Source: Escherichia sp. E1V33 (GTDB lineage: Bacteria > Pseudomonadota > Gammaproteobacteria > Enterobacterales > Enterobacteriaceae). Taken from it: a DNA stretch of 64,000 nucleotides. Position 1 is the first letter of the stretch, and every line of letters begins with the position of its first letter. Positions 10,054-19,082 of the stretch are shown piece by piece. The stretch spans positions 124,001 to 188,000 of the forward strand of contig NZ_RHJI01000019.1 of the NCBI RefSeq assembly GCF_004211955.1. The letters run 5' to 3'. A model generated the notes under the pieces. The model had not been told where the DNA came from. It did not search any database and was given only the letters and a program-made list of their open reading frames with translations. The translations under genes and the position numbers were made by a program.

Positions 10054-10386
10054 TTAATGTGGTGCGCTTCGTGACAATAGGTTAATTACCAACACTCCGG
10101 CACAAATCAACATCATGCCGATAATGGCTGGCAGGTCCAGTCGTTGGCCAAAAAATCCCCAGGACAGTAAACTAATCAGGACGATACCAACTCCTGACCA
10201 GATAGCATAAGCAATCCCTGTAGGAATATAAGCTAGCGTCTGAGCTAATAACCAGAATGATGCACAGTAACAAATAATTGTACCAACAGAGGGCCATAAC
10301 CGTGTAAACCCCTCTGAAAACTTCATTAAGGTTGTACCAATTACCTCTGCAAGTATTGCACCACCAAGATAAATATAAGGATTCAT
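10054..10386 (-). CDS. emrE: EmrE, SMR-family multidrug/proton antiporter
   Basis: A 110-residue protein with four hydrophobic helices. Glu14, the residue shared by substrate and protons, sits in ILAEVIGTT in helix 1; Trp63 and the GVGIV packing motif of helix 3 are also present. It exports quaternary ammonium compounds and other hydrophobic cations as an antiparallel dimer. Near the C-terminus it differs from the K-12 protein as I remember it by a few conservative changes (VLVINLL, SRSAPH). In K-12 emrE lies inside cryptic prophage DLP12. Here it remains beside argU with little other recognisable prophage sequence, which points to a shrunken prophage. Confidence 0.97.
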   Translation of the reverse strand: MNPYIYLGGAILAEVIGTTLMKFSEGFTRLWPSVGTIICYCASFWLLAQTLAYIPTGIAYAIWSGVGIVLISLLSWGFFGQRLDLPAIIGMMLICAGVLVINLLSRSAPH

Positions 10387-10470
10387 AGCCTATTCTTTCC
10401 TGTTAATACCGCAAAGAATTGTACTACAGTTTGAACTTAACTCACCGTTTTCCTCATGTGCATTTATTGA

Positions 10471-10651
10471 TGTTCTTCATCAGTGCTTCAGGAAATGGGC
10501 GAATGGGAATCCATTGAAATGGTGCGTAGATATGCTCACCTTGCGCCTGATCATTTGACGGAGTACGCGAGGAAAATAGGCGACATTTTTTGGTGATGAT
10601 GTCCCAAATATGTCCCACTCTGGAATTATGGAGAAAATAAAGAAGGCGTAA
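10471..10651 (+). pseudogene. C-terminal remnant of a lambdoid/DLP12-type tyrosine integrase
   Basis: Codons from about 10471 encode [16 protein letters not shown], then [11 protein letters not shown], which is the end of a tyrosine recombinase catalytic domain including the nucleophilic Tyr in RRYAHLAP. The frame meets TGA at 10594-10596 only because of a run of six T (10586-10591). With five T it would continue [12 protein letters not shown]...KKA to TAA at 10649-10651, as in integrases of prophages inserted at argU. The rest of the gene is absent: a stop lies at 10468-10470. This is a truncated, frameshifted scar 15 bp from the tRNA 3' end, exactly where such prophages place int. Confidence 0.88.
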
Positions 10652-10666
10652 CTAATTGAATTGTAA

Positions 10667-10743
10667 TGGCGCGCCCTGCAGGATTCGAACCTGCGGCCCA
10701 CGACTTAGAAGGTCGTTGCTCTATCCAACTGAGCTAAGGGCGC
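10667..10743 (-). tRNA. argU: tRNA-Arg (anticodon UCU)
   Basis: A 77-nt tRNA on the minus strand, GCGCCCTTAGCTCAGTTGG... ending in an encoded CCA. The acceptor stem GCGCCC/GGGCGC, D-arm, anticodon loop CTTCTAA (anticodon TCT, reading the rare AGA/AGG codons) and the TTCGAATC T-loop are all visible. This is E. coli argU, a known attachment site for DLP12 and related prophages, consistent with the integrase scrap next to its 3' end. Confidence 0.98.
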
Positions 10744-10774
10744 GTTGATGCTGTGATGCAGTTCAACCGCGTGA

Positions 10775-10802
10775 ATTATACGGTCAACCCTTGCTGAGTC
10801 AA
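10775..10802 (-). promoter_or_regulatory. argU promoter
   Basis: On the minus strand, TTGACT (-35) and TATAAT (-10) are separated by 16 bp, placing transcription start about 25 bases before the tRNA. These are near-consensus sigma-70 elements, as expected for a tRNA gene. Confidence 0.85.
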
Positions 10803-10865
10803 TGGCTTTTGAACTGGTTGCTGAACAAGTGTACGACCACATCAGATTTAGCTCGTTATGGCGGC

Positions 10866-10961
10866 AAACCAACGTCGGTTATCATTATGGACATTAATCT
10901 GCCTGGTACAGATGGTGTTACTTTCCTGAAAACGAAAACTGACAGCACGCCCCGCTTCTGA
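10866..10961 (+). pseudogene. Internally deleted remnant of a FimZ-like response regulator
   Basis: The frame reads KPTSVIIMD then [13 protein letters not shown] and stops at 10959-10961. KPTSVIIMD matches the start of FimZ as I know it. [13 protein letters not shown] matches the region after its phospho-acceptor (...LIIMDIDLPGTDGFTFLK). The two copies of IIMD appear to have recombined, removing about 45 codons, and everything after TFLK is lost. In K-12 fimZ and the sfm fimbrial genes lie between folD and argU; here this scrap is all that remains. The call rests on remembered FimZ sequence. Confidence 0.75.
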
Positions 10962-11013
10962 CAAAATAGGCGCATCCCCTTCGACCTACGTAACAGATGG
11001 AATCCTCTCTCTG

Positions 11014-11880
11014 ATGGCAGCAAAGATTATAGATGGTAAAACGATTGCGCAGCAGGTGCGCTCTGAGGTTGCTCAAAAAGTTCAGGCGCGTATTGCTGCT
11101 GGACTGCGGGCACCAGGACTGGCCGTTGTGCTGGTGGGTAGCAACCCTGCTTCGCAAATTTATGTCGCAAGCAAACGCAAAGCTTGCGAAGAGGTGGGAT
11201 TCATCTCCCGCTCATACGACCTTCCGGAAACCACCAGCGAAGCAGAGTTGCTGGAACTTATCGATGTACTGAATGCCGACAACACCATCGATGGCATTCT
11301 GGTACAACTGCCATTACCGGCGGGTATTGATAACGTCAAAGTGCTGGAACGAATCCACCCGGACAAAGACGTGGACGGTTTCCATCCTTACAACGTCGGT
11401 CGTTTGTGCCAGCGCGCGCCGCGTCTGCGTCCTTGCACTCCGCGCGGTATCGTCACGCTGCTTGAGCGTTACAACATTGATACCTTCGGCCTCAACGCCG
11501 TGGTGATTGGCGCATCGAATATCGTCGGTCGCCCAATGAGCATGGAACTGTTGCTGGCAGGTTGCACCACCACCGTGACTCACCGCTTCACTAAAAATCT
11601 GCGTCATCACGTAGAAAATGCCGATCTGTTGATCGTTGCCGTCGGTAAGCCAGGCTTTATTCCCGGTGACTGGATCAAAGAAGGCGCAATTGTGATTGAT
11701 GTCGGCATCAACCGTCTGGAAAATGGCAAGGTTGTGGGCGACGTAGTGTTTGAAGATGCGGCTAAACGCGCCTCATACATTACACCTGTTCCCGGCGGCG
11801 TTGGCCCGATGACGGTTGCCACGCTGATTGAAAACACGCTACAGGCGTGCGTTGAATATCATGATCCACAGGGTGAGTAA
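11014..11880 (+). CDS. folD: FolD, methylene-THF dehydrogenase/cyclohydrolase
   Basis: A 288-residue bifunctional cytosolic enzyme that interconverts 5,10-methylene-, methenyl- and 10-formyl-tetrahydrofolate with NADP. Visible motifs are [13 protein letters not shown] with catalytic Lys at about 54, the family signature QLPLPAG (about 98-104), DKDVDGFHP, the NADP-binding GASNIVGRP (about 166-174) and the C-terminal [11 protein letters not shown] signature. The native upstream region (TGACAAAATAGG...) is retained just after the fimZ scar, so the deletion upstream probably spared the promoter. It is followed one base later by ybcJ. Confidence 0.97.
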   Translation: MAAKIIDGKTIAQQVRSEVAQKVQARIAAGLRAPGLAVVLVGSNPASQIYVASKRKACEEVGFISRSYDLPETTSEAELLELIDVLNADNTIDGILVQLPLPAGIDNVKVLERIHPDKDVDGFHPYNVGRLCQRAPRLRPCTPRGIVTLLERYNIDTFGLNAVVIGASNIVGRPMSMELLLAGCTTTVTHRFTKNLRHHVENADLLIVAVGKPGFIPGDWIKEGAIVIDVGINRLENGKVVGDVVFEDAAKRASYITPVPGGVGPMTVATLIENTLQACVEYHDPQGE

Positions 11881-11881
11881 C

Positions 11882-12094
11882 ATGGCGACATTTTCTTTAG
11901 GTAAACATCCGCACGTTGAGCTGTGCGACTTGCTGAAACTGGAAGGCTGGAGCGAAAGCGGAGCGCAGGCGAAAATCGCGATTGCCGAAGGCCAGGTGAA
12001 AGTCGACGGTGCGGTTGAAACGCGCAAACGCTGCAAAATCGTCGCCGGTCAGACAGTGAGTTTTGCAGGTCACAGCGTACAGGTTGTTGCCTGA
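11882..12094 (+). CDS. ybcJ: YbcJ, small S4-like RNA-binding protein
   Basis: A 70-residue protein that begins at ATG one base after the folD stop; a longer frame starting inside folD is not needed. The sequence LEGWSESGAQAKIAIAEGQVKVDGAVETRKRCKI is an S4-type alpha-L RNA-binding motif, consistent with the known YbcJ fold. It is probably cotranscribed with folD. A role in RNA or ribosome biology is inferred from the fold only. Confidence 0.93.
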   Translation: MATFSLGKHPHVELCDLLKLEGWSESGAQAKIAIAEGQVKVDGAVETRKRCKIVAGQTVSFAGHSVQVVA

Positions 12095-12102
12095 TCCCTT
12101 TC

Positions 12103-12133
12103 CCGGCCTGTATCAACAGGCCGGTTCTCTTTT
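12103..12133 (+). terminator. Terminator after folD-ybcJ
   Basis: The inverted repeat CCGGCCTGT...ACAGGCCGG is followed by TTCTCTTTT, immediately downstream of the ybcJ stop codon. Confidence 0.8.
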
Positions 12134-12201
12134 CAGACTTTTGCCCTCTACGCCCCATTCATCCATGCTGATAGCATCGACATTTTGCCGAAGCGACCAT
12201 C

Positions 12202-12723
12202 ATGCCAACCGTTATTACGCACGCCGCCGTTCCCCTATGCATTGGTTTAGGGTTGGGTTCGAAAGTCATCCCTCCGCGCCTGTTATTTGCCGGAATCATC
12301 CTGGCGATGCTGCCCGATGCCGACGTCTTGTCGTTTAAATTTGGCGTTGCTTACGGCAATGTTTTTGGTCATCGCGGGTTTACCCATTCGCTGGTGTTTG
12401 CGTTTGTTGTCCCGCTGTTATGTGTGCTGATTGGACGTCGATGGTTCAGGGCCGGGCTGATTCGCTGCTGGCTGTTTTTAACCGTCTCGTTGCTATCGCA
12501 CAGCTTGCTGGATTCGGTAACCACTGGCGGTAAAGGGGTTGGCTGGCTGTGGCCGTGGTCAGATGAACGCTTTTTCGCTCCCTGGCAGGTGATTAAAGTC
12601 GCGCCGTTTGCATTGTCTCGTTACACCACAGCGTACGGGCATCAGGTGATTATTTCTGAATTGATGTGGGTGTGGTTGCCGGGGATGCTACTGATGGGAA
12701 TGTTGTGGTGGCGCAGACGATAA
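12202..12723 (+). CDS. ybcI: YbcI, inner-membrane YdjM/DUF457-family protein
   Basis: A 173-residue multi-helix membrane protein. It carries the DUF457 pattern of histidines and acids, THAAVP near the start, MLPDADV (about 38-44), HRGFTHS (about 57-63) and SHSLLDSVTTGG (about 103-114). Together these suggest a membrane-embedded metal-dependent hydrolase related to YdjM. The exact substrate is not known to me. It is monocistronic between the ybcJ terminator and the convergent cysS. Confidence 0.9.
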   Translation: MPTVITHAAVPLCIGLGLGSKVIPPRLLFAGIILAMLPDADVLSFKFGVAYGNVFGHRGFTHSLVFAFVVPLLCVLIGRRWFRAGLIRCWLFLTVSLLSHSLLDSVTTGGKGVGWLWPWSDERFFAPWQVIKVAPFALSRYTTAYGHQVIISELMWVWLPGMLLMGMLWWRRR

Positions 12724-12747
12724 CCGGATGCGAAAACTCGCATCCGG
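12724..12747. repeat. REP-like hairpin between convergent ybcI and cysS
   Basis: CCGGATGCGA and TCGCATCCGG form a perfect inverted repeat in the 35-bp gap between the two stop codons. It is a REP-type palindrome that can act as a bidirectional end signal. Confidence 0.8.
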
Positions 12748-12758
12748 CAATAGCGCAA

Positions 12759-14144
12759 TTACTTACGACGCCAGGTGGTCCCTTGCGGGCCATCTTCCAG
12801 CACGATCCCCATCTCGTTAAGACGGTCACGCGCCGCATCTGCCGCCGCCCAGTCTTTCGCTTTACGGGCATCCAGACGCTGTTGAATTAACGCTTCAATC
12901 TCAGCCACTTCGCTGTCGTCTGCCTGCGCGCCGCTTTGCAGGAACGCTTCCGGTTCTTGCTCCAGCAGGCCCAATACGGCGGAAAGTTTACGCAGGTGAG
13001 ATGCCATTGCATTCGCCGCTGCCATATCTTCTGCTTTCAGACGGTTTACTTCACGCGCCATATCAAACAGTACGGAATAGGCTTCCGGGGTGTTGAAATC
13101 GTCGTCCATCGCTTCAATAAAGCGCGCTTCAAACGCTTCGCCACCCGCAGGTGCAACGGTTTTGTCTGTGCCGCGCAAGGCAGTGTAGAGACGCTCCAGC
13201 GCCGCACGCGCCTGCTTCAGGTTCTCTTCGCTGTAGTTCAGCTGGCTGCGATAGTGGCCCGACATCAGGAAGTAACGTACGGTTTCCGCGTCGTAGTATT
13301 TCAGCACATCACGCACGGTGAAGAAGTTACCCAGCGATTTGGACATCTTCTCGCGATCAACCATCACCATCCCGGAGTGCATCCAGTAGTTCACATACTG
13401 GCCATCATGGGCACAGGTGGACTGAGCGATTTCGTTCTCGTGGTGCGGGAACATCAGGTCAGAACCGCCGCCGTGGATATCAAAGTGGTTCCCCAGCTGC
13501 TTGCAGTTCATTGCCGAACATTCAATGTGCCAGCCAGGACGACCCGCGCCCCACGGAGACGGCCAGCTCGGTTCGCCCTCTTTCGACATCTTCCACAGAA
13601 CGAAGTCCATCGGGTTGCGTTTGTCGTCGACCACGTCAACGCGCGCGCCTGCCTGCAGCTGGTCGAGATCCTGACGCGACAGCACGCCATAAGTTGGATC
13701 GGTCGGGACGTCGAACATCACGTCGCCGTTGTCCGCCACATAAGCGTGACCTTTGGCGATCAGTTGCTCAGTGAGTTCAATAATTTCTGCGATATGGTGC
13801 GTCGCGCGCGGCTCCATATCCGGGCGCAGAATGTTCAAAGCATCAAAATCTTTGTGCATTTCGGCGATCATGCGATCCACCAGCGCCACAAAGCTTTCGC
13901 CATTTTCATTGGCGCGTTTGATGATTTTGTCGTCGATATCGGTAATGTTGCGCACATATTTCAGCTTATAGCCGAGGAAACGCAGATAGCGCGCAACCAC
14001 GTCAAAGGCAACAAAGGTACGCCCGTGACCGATATGACAGAGATCGTAAACGGTGATTCCACACACGTACATGCCGACTTCCCCGGCGTGAATAGGCTTA
14101 AATTCCTCTTTTTGGCGTGTCAGAGTATTGAAGATTTTTAGCAT
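12759..14144 (-). CDS. cysS: CysS, cysteinyl-tRNA synthetase
   Basis: A 461-residue class I synthetase. HIGHGRT (about 37-43) is the HIGH motif and KMSKS (about 266-270) is the second ATP-binding motif. The zinc ligands are in the [19 protein letters not shown] and HHENE segments. A C-terminal helical domain rich in Ala and Glu recognises the tRNA. It charges tRNA-Cys. It is monocistronic and divergent from ppiB, sharing a 173-bp upstream region. Confidence 0.98.
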
Positions 14145-14317
14145 CGAAGATTCCGTTTAGACATGTGTGGGTAATTGAGTTGCGTATAATACCCATATTT
14201 CCCGCGCGAATCAGCATACATTGCGAGATGATCCGATCGTGCGGTTATGCTATAACACCACCCTATATATGACCCGAACCGGGTTGAAGCACCAATCAAA
14301 CGGAACAGGATGCAAAA

Positions 14318-14812
14318 ATGGTTACTTTCCACACCAATCACGGCGATATTGTCATCAAAACTTTTGACGATAAAGCACCTGAAACAGTTAAAAACTTCCT
14401 GGACTACTGCCGCGAAGGTTTTTACAACAACACCATTTTCCACCGTGTTATCAACGGCTTTATGATTCAGGGCGGCGGTTTTGAACCGGGCATGAAACAA
14501 AAAGCCACCAAAGAACCGATCAAAAACGAAGCCAACAACGGCCTGAAAAATACCCGTGGTACGCTGGCAATGGCACGTACTCAGGCTCCGCACTCTGCAA
14601 CTGCACAGTTCTTCATCAACGTGGTTGATAACGACTTCCTGAACTTCTCTGGCGAAAGCCTGCAAGGTTGGGGCTACTGCGTGTTTGCTGAAGTGGTTGA
14701 AGGCATGGACGTGGTAGACAAAATCAAAGGTGTTGCAACCGGTCGTAGCGGTATGCACCAGGACGTGCCAAAAGAAGACGTTATCATTGAAAGCGTGACC
14801 GTTAGCGAGTAA
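14318..14812 (+). CDS. ppiB: PpiB, cytoplasmic cyclophilin-type peptidyl-prolyl isomerase
   Basis: A 164-residue cyclophilin without a signal peptide. Catalytic-site motifs are [15 protein letters not shown] (Arg at about 43), [11 protein letters not shown] (Phe and Asn) and the GYCVFAEVV strand. It catalyses cis-trans isomerisation of Xaa-Pro bonds in the cytosol. The start is preceded by ACAGGATGC. lpxH begins three bases after its stop, so the pair forms an operon. Confidence 0.97.
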   Translation: MVTFHTNHGDIVIKTFDDKAPETVKNFLDYCREGFYNNTIFHRVINGFMIQGGGFEPGMKQKATKEPIKNEANNGLKNTRGTLAMARTQAPHSATAQFFINVVDNDFLNFSGESLQGWGYCVFAEVVEGMDVVDKIKGVATGRSGMHQDVPKEDVIIESVTVSE

Positions 14813-14814
14813 TC

Positions 14815-15537
14815 GTGGCGACACTCTTTATTGCAGATCTTCATCTCTGCGTGGAAGAACCGGCGATCACCGCCGGTTTTCTGCGTTTTTTAGCGGGGGA
14901 AGCTCGCAAGGCCGACGCGCTGTATATTCTTGGCGATCTGTTTGAAGCGTGGATTGGCGACGACGATCCCAATCCACTCCATCGCCAGATGGCGGCAGCG
15001 ATCAAAGCGGTGTCCGATTCCGGCGTTCCCTGTTATTTCATTCATGGCAACCGTGATTTTCTGCTCGGCAAACGCTTTGCCCGTGAAAGCGGCATGACGT
15101 TATTGCCGGAAGAAAAAGTGCTCGAACTTTATGGTCGTCGGGTGCTGATTATGCATGGCGACACGCTGTGCACCGATGACGCGGGTTATCAGGCTTTTCG
15201 CGCCAAGGTCCACAAACCCTGGCTGCAGACGCTATTCCTCGCCCTGCCGTTGTTTGTGCGCAAACGCATTGCCGCGCGAATGCGCGCGAACAGTAAAGAA
15301 GCCAACAGCAGTAAATCGCTGGCGATCATGGACGTTAACCAAAACGCGGTGGTCAGTGCGATGGAAAAACATCAGGTGCAATGGCTGATCCACGGGCATA
15401 CCCATCGCCCGGCGGTGCATGAACTTATCGCCAATCAGCAACCTGCTTTTCGCGTGGTACTGGGTGCCTGGCATACGGAAGGTTCGATGGTGAAAGTCAC
15501 GGCGGATGACGTTGAGCTAATTCATTTTCCGTTTTAA
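14815..15537 (+). CDS. lpxH: LpxH, UDP-2,3-diacylglucosamine pyrophosphatase
   Basis: A 240-residue calcineurin-like metallophosphoesterase starting at GTG. The metal-binding signature is complete: DLHL (about 8-11), GDLFEAW (about 40-46), GNRDF (about 79-83), HGD (about 114-116) and HGHTH (about 195-199). It hydrolyses UDP-2,3-diacylglucosamine to lipid X and UMP, the fourth step of lipid A synthesis, and is essential. It is coupled to ppiB with only two bases between the genes. Confidence 0.97.
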   Translation: MATLFIADLHLCVEEPAITAGFLRFLAGEARKADALYILGDLFEAWIGDDDPNPLHRQMAAAIKAVSDSGVPCYFIHGNRDFLLGKRFARESGMTLLPEEKVLELYGRRVLIMHGDTLCTDDAGYQAFRAKVHKPWLQTLFLALPLFVRKRIAARMRANSKEANSSKSLAIMDVNQNAVVSAMEKHQVQWLIHGHTHRPAVHELIANQQPAFRVVLGAWHTEGSMVKVTADDVELIHFPF

Positions 15538-15567
15538 AAAACCCGCAACTTTGCTGATTTCACAGCC

Positions 15568-15583
15568 ACGCAACCGTTTTCCT
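15568..15583. promoter_or_regulatory. PurR operator of purEK
   Basis: ACGCAACCGTTTTCCT matches the PurR consensus ACGCAAACGTTTTCNT at nearly every position and lies about 70 bp before purE, where the known purEK operator is. PurR with hypoxanthine or guanine represses here. Confidence 0.88.
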
Positions 15584-15654
15584 TGCTCTCTTTCCGTGCT
15601 ATTCTCTGTGCCCTCTAAAGCCGAGAGTTGTGCACCACAGGAGTTTTAAGACGC

Positions 15655-16164
15655 ATGTCTTCCCGCAATAATCCGGCGCGTGTCGCCATCGTGATGGGGT
15701 CCAAAAGCGACTGGGCTACCATGCAGTTCGCCGCCGAAATCTTCGAAATCCTGAATGTCCCGCACCACGTTGAAGTGGTTTCTGCTCACCGCACCCCCGA
15801 TAAACTGTTCAGCTTCGCCGAAAGCGCCGAAGAGAACGGTTATCAGGTGATTATTGCGGGCGCAGGCGGCGCAGCGCACCTGCCAGGCATGATTGCCGCC
15901 AAAACGCTGGTGCCAGTGCTGGGCGTGCCAGTACAGAGCGCCGCACTGAGCGGTGTCGATAGCCTCTACTCCATCGTACAAATGCCGCGCGGCATTCCGG
16001 TGGGTACGCTGGCGATTGGTAAAGCTGGCGCGGCAAACGCGGCGTTACTGGCAGCACAAATTCTTGCGACTCATGATAAAGAGCTCCACCAGCGTCTGAA
16101 TGACTGGCGCAAAGCACAAACTGATGAAGTGCTGGAAAACCCGGACCCGCGAGGTGCGGCATGA
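15655..16164 (+). CDS. purE: PurE, N5-CAIR mutase
   Basis: A 169-residue class I PurE. I take the ATG at 15655 (MSSRNN) rather than an upstream in-frame start because it is preceded by the CAGGAG ribosome site and gives the family length. Motifs are MGSKSDW (about 15-21), SAHRTP (about 43-48, catalytic His) and [12 protein letters not shown] (about 70-81). It converts N5-carboxy-AIR to 4-carboxy-AIR in purine synthesis. It overlaps purK by four bases (ATGA). Confidence 0.97.
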   Translation: MSSRNNPARVAIVMGSKSDWATMQFAAEIFEILNVPHHVEVVSAHRTPDKLFSFAESAEENGYQVIIAGAGGAAHLPGMIAAKTLVPVLGVPVQSAALSGVDSLYSIVQMPRGIPVGTLAIGKAGAANAALLAAQILATHDKELHQRLNDWRKAQTDEVLENPDPRGAA

Positions 16165-17228
16165 AACAGGTTTGCGTCCTCGGTAACGGGCAGTTAGGCC
16201 GTATGCTGCGTCAGGCAGGCGAACCGTTAGGCATTGCTGTCTGGCCGGTCGGGCTGGACGCTGAACCGGCGGCGGTGCCTTTTCAACAAAGCGTGATTAC
16301 CGCTGAGATCGAACGCTGGCCGGAAACCGCATTAACCCGCGAGCTGGCGCGCCATCCGGCCTTTGTGAACCGCGATGTGTTCCCGATTATTGCTGACCGT
16401 CTGACTCAGAAGCAGCTTTTCGATAAGCTCCACCTGCCGACCGCACCGTGGCAGTTACTTGCCGATCGCAGCGAGTGGCCTGCGGTGTTTGATCGTTTAG
16501 GTGAGCTGGCGATTGTTAAGCGTCGCACTGGTGGCTATGACGGACGCGGTCAATGGCGTTTACGCGCCGATGAAACCGAACAGTTACCGGCTGAATGCTA
16601 CGGCGAATGTATAGTCGAGCAGGGCATAAACTTCTCTGGTGAAGTGTCGCTGGTTGGCGCGCGCGGTTTTGATGGCAGCACCGTGTTTTATCCGCTGACG
16701 CATAACCTGCATCAGGACGGTATTTTGCGCACCAGCGTCGCTTTTCCGCAGGCCAATGCGCAGCAGCAAGCGCAAGCCGAAGAGATGCTGTCGGCGATTA
16801 TGCAGGAGCTGGGCTATGTGGGCGTGATGGCGATGGAGTGTTTTGTCACCCCGCAAGGTCTGCTGATCAACGAACTGGCACCGCGTGTGCATAACAGCGG
16901 TCACTGGACACAAAACGGTGCCAGCATCAGCCAGTTTGAGCTACATCTGCGGGCGATTACCGATCTGCCGTTACCGCAACCAGTGGTGAATAATCCGTCG
17001 GTGATGATCAATCTGATTGGTAGCGATGTGAATTATGACTGGCTGAAACTGCCGCTGGTGCATCTGCACTGGTACGACAAAGAAGTCCGTCCGGGCCGTA
17101 AAGTGGGGCATCTGAATTTGACCGACAGCGACACATCGCGTCTGTCCGCGACGCTGGAAGCCTTGATCCCGCTGCTGCCGCCGGAATATGCCAGCGGCGT
17201 GATGTGGGCGCAGAGTAAGTTCAGTTAA
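16161..17228 (+). CDS. purK: PurK, N5-CAIR synthetase
   Basis: A 355-residue ATP-grasp enzyme. It has the N-terminal [13 protein letters not shown] nucleotide-fold motif, [13 protein letters not shown] as the ATP-binding loop (about 116-128), and [14 protein letters not shown] (about 238-251) as the metal and substrate site. It makes N5-CAIR from AIR, ATP and bicarbonate for PurE. It is translationally coupled to purE, and the operon is under the PurR site upstream. Confidence 0.97.
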   Translation: MKQVCVLGNGQLGRMLRQAGEPLGIAVWPVGLDAEPAAVPFQQSVITAEIERWPETALTRELARHPAFVNRDVFPIIADRLTQKQLFDKLHLPTAPWQLLADRSEWPAVFDRLGELAIVKRRTGGYDGRGQWRLRADETEQLPAECYGECIVEQGINFSGEVSLVGARGFDGSTVFYPLTHNLHQDGILRTSVAFPQANAQQQAQAEEMLSAIMQELGYVGVMAMECFVTPQGLLINELAPRVHNSGHWTQNGASISQFELHLRAITDLPLPQPVVNNPSVMINLIGSDVNYDWLKLPLVHLHWYDKEVRPGRKVGHLNLTDSDTSRLSATLEALIPLLPPEYASGVMWAQSKFS

Positions 17229-17247
17229 CCTGGTGCTCATTTGATTG

Positions 17248-17360
17248 CCGGATGCGGCGTGAACGCCTTATCCGGCCTACACCGATCCGGTACCCATTGT
17301 AGGCCTGATAAGACGCGTCAAGCGTCGCATCAGGCATGGTACGCCGATTGCCGGATGCTC
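17248..17360. repeat. BIME: REP elements between purK and ybcF
   Basis: GCCGGATGCGGCGTGAACGC begins a REP unit at 17248-17281. An inverted unit, starting GTAGGCCTGATAAGACGCGT, lies at 17300-17338, and a partial third unit (GCCGGATGCT) at 17351-17360. This is a typical composite in a convergent gap. Confidence 0.88.
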
Positions 17361-17366
17361 TCATCA

Positions 17367-18260
17367 CTACAGCGAAATACAGGTCCCCGCTTCGCCCGCC
17401 AGCGTCTCTTCAATCCGCGATAACGCCCCAATCCACGCAGGTTTGCCACGGCTTCTGACATAGCCACTCACCGCCATTACCTTCGGCCCCATCGAACCAT
17501 CGGCTTTGGCAAATGGCGCTAAATCATCCGGTGTGGCACGGCGAATGGCACGTTGCTGCGGCGTTCCCCAGTTTTCATATACCGCATCAGCATCAGTGAG
17601 GATCACCAGCCCATCGGCATTAATCTGCTCAGCGAGCAACGCAGCAGCGAGATCTTTATCAATCACCGCTTCACTCCCTGCCCCGTCTTCCGTCACAGGC
17701 ACACCGCCGCCGCCACTGCAAATCACCACATACCCCTCTTTGAGCAACAACTCGATGGCTTCGCTGTCGAGAATTTTACGCGGTTGCGGAGACGCCACCA
17801 CCCGGCGTAAATATTTACCATCACGTTTCATCTGCCAGCCGTAAGCCGCTTCCAGTGCCTCTTGTTCTTCTGGCTGATAAACCGGACCAATAAATTTCTC
17901 TGGCTGCAAAAACGCCGGATCATCAGGCGAAACCTCAATGCGCGTCAGCACCGTCGTGACGGGCGGCATCTGCGGCTGTGCGCTCAAACTCTGCGCCAGC
18001 ATATAGCCAATCATCCCCTGACTTTCTGCCACCAGCACATCCAGCGGATACGGTTCTACCTCTTTCCACGCCAGATTCTGCAATGCCAGCAGCCCCACCT
18101 GTGGCCCGTTGCCGTGAACAATCGCCAGCCGATAAGAACGGGCCAGGCGCGCCAGCGCGGGTACAGCACTGGCGATATTGCGATATTGATTTTCTGCCGT
18201 CAGCGCCTCACCGCGCTGGAGTAAGGCGTTGCCCCCAAGAGCCACAACCAGTGTTTTCAT
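17367..18260 (-). CDS. ybcF: YbcF, carbamate kinase of allantoin/oxamate catabolism
   Basis: A 297-residue amino-acid-kinase-fold protein of the carbamate kinase family. It shows the N-terminal [22 protein letters not shown] (about 47-56), CSGGGGVPV (about 180-188), [10 protein letters not shown] (about 203-212) and the nucleotide-binding LTDADAVY. It would use carbamoyl phosphate plus ADP to make ATP, closing the pathway that starts with oxalurate cleavage by FdrA/YlbE/YlbF. It overlaps ylbF by four bases and is last in the fdrA-ylbE-ylbF-ybcF run. Recent work assigns catabolic carbamate kinase activity to YbcF (also called AllK). Confidence 0.92.
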   Translation of the reverse strand: MKTLVVALGGNALLQRGEALTAENQYRNIASAVPALARLARSYRLAIVHGNGPQVGLLALQNLAWKEVEPYPLDVLVAESQGMIGYMLAQSLSAQPQMPPVTTVLTRIEVSPDDPAFLQPEKFIGPVYQPEEQEALEAAYGWQMKRDGKYLRRVVASPQPRKILDSEAIELLLKEGYVVICSGGGGVPVTEDGAGSEAVIDKDLAAALLAEQINADGLVILTDADAVYENWGTPQQRAIRRATPDDLAPFAKADGSMGPKVMAVSGYVRSRGKPAWIGALSRIEETLAGEAGTCISL

Positions 18261-19072
18261 GGTTTTCCTTGTAATAGTTGTTGGCCAAGCCAGAACCCCA
18301 GCAGCGTATCTGCCCCTGACGTATGCCCCAGCGCCAGCAGCGAATCAATCGCAACAGCGGTACGTTTCGGGCAACTCAGAGCATGAACAAAGTGCAGGAG
18401 TGGCGAGGCGAAATATCCTTGCGCGGCATAACGTAAATAACTGACGCTCACCGCTGTGGTAACGAGTTGCAGATTGTCGGAACAGGCAAAAAATGGGCGA
18501 CCGGAGCGCGCATCTAAAGCGCCATAATACCAGGCCGCCAGCAGCATTCCGCTCAGCGTGTCATCATGACTCGGCGTTAATCCGGGGCCTTTACCCAGCC
18601 AGTGCCGCCAGTTGGTTTTAACGCCATTGAGCGCGGCCTGAAAACAGTGGCGAAACTGGCGTAATTCAGCGGGAAGCGGATCGCCTGCCGCCAACGCCAG
18701 TGGCCCGAAAAGCCCGGTTTCCTCCGCGCGTTGCATCCATGCAGCCGCAAGCGGTTGAGGATGCGCAGGCGGCGTAATACGCAGCAAACAATAACGCTGT
18801 GGCTGTTTAACCGTGAAACGCCCGAGGCGAATCCCTTGAGCCACAACCTGCGGTCGTTCATTGCCGCATAATTCACCACATAACGCATCGAATTGCGCGC
18901 GGCGAAGCACCCATCCTCCGGGGCCGAAGCCACTTCCCTGACGATGCAGCGTTAACAGTTCACCGCTTTCCGTCATCAGGTTAATCGCACGCCGCCACAC
19001 TCCCGCTAACCGCCAGGGCTGGCGATAGTCCGGTGCGCTACTGCTGGCAAGCAGAGGATGGATGATCGTCAT
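18257..19072 (-). CDS. ylbF: YlbF, DUF2877 subunit of the oxamate carbamoyltransferase set
   Basis: A 271-residue protein. I place the start at the ATG complementary to 19070-19072 (MTIIHPLL); a longer frame would intrude into ylbE. Features are the [13 protein letters not shown] segment (about 160-172) and the C-terminal [16 protein letters not shown], typical of DUF2877. It is cotranscribed with ylbE (10-bp gap) and overlaps ybcF. It is thought to act with FdrA and YlbE in phosphorolysis of oxalurate to oxamate and carbamoyl phosphate. Individual subunit roles cannot be read from the sequence. Confidence 0.88.
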   Translation of the reverse strand: MTIIHPLLASSSAPDYRQPWRLAGVWRRAINLMTESGELLTLHRQGSGFGPGGWVLRRAQFDALCGELCGNERPQVVAQGIRLGRFTVKQPQRYCLLRITPPAHPQPLAAAWMQRAEETGLFGPLALAAGDPLPAELRQFRHCFQAALNGVKTNWRHWLGKGPGLTPSHDDTLSGMLLAAWYYGALDARSGRPFFACSDNLQLVTTAVSVSYLRYAAQGYFASPLLHFVHALSCPKRTAVAIDSLLALGHTSGADTLLGFWLGQQLLQGKP

Positions 19073-19082
19073 TGCGCGTTCC

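Noticed and set aside
10480..10701. A 73-codon minus-strand frame extending into argU
   Set aside because: It begins inside the tRNA gene and is antisense to the integrase remnant.
12936..14141. A 401-codon open frame opposite cysS
   Set aside because: It is the antisense shadow of a highly conserved essential gene, with no ribosome site and no recognisable domain.
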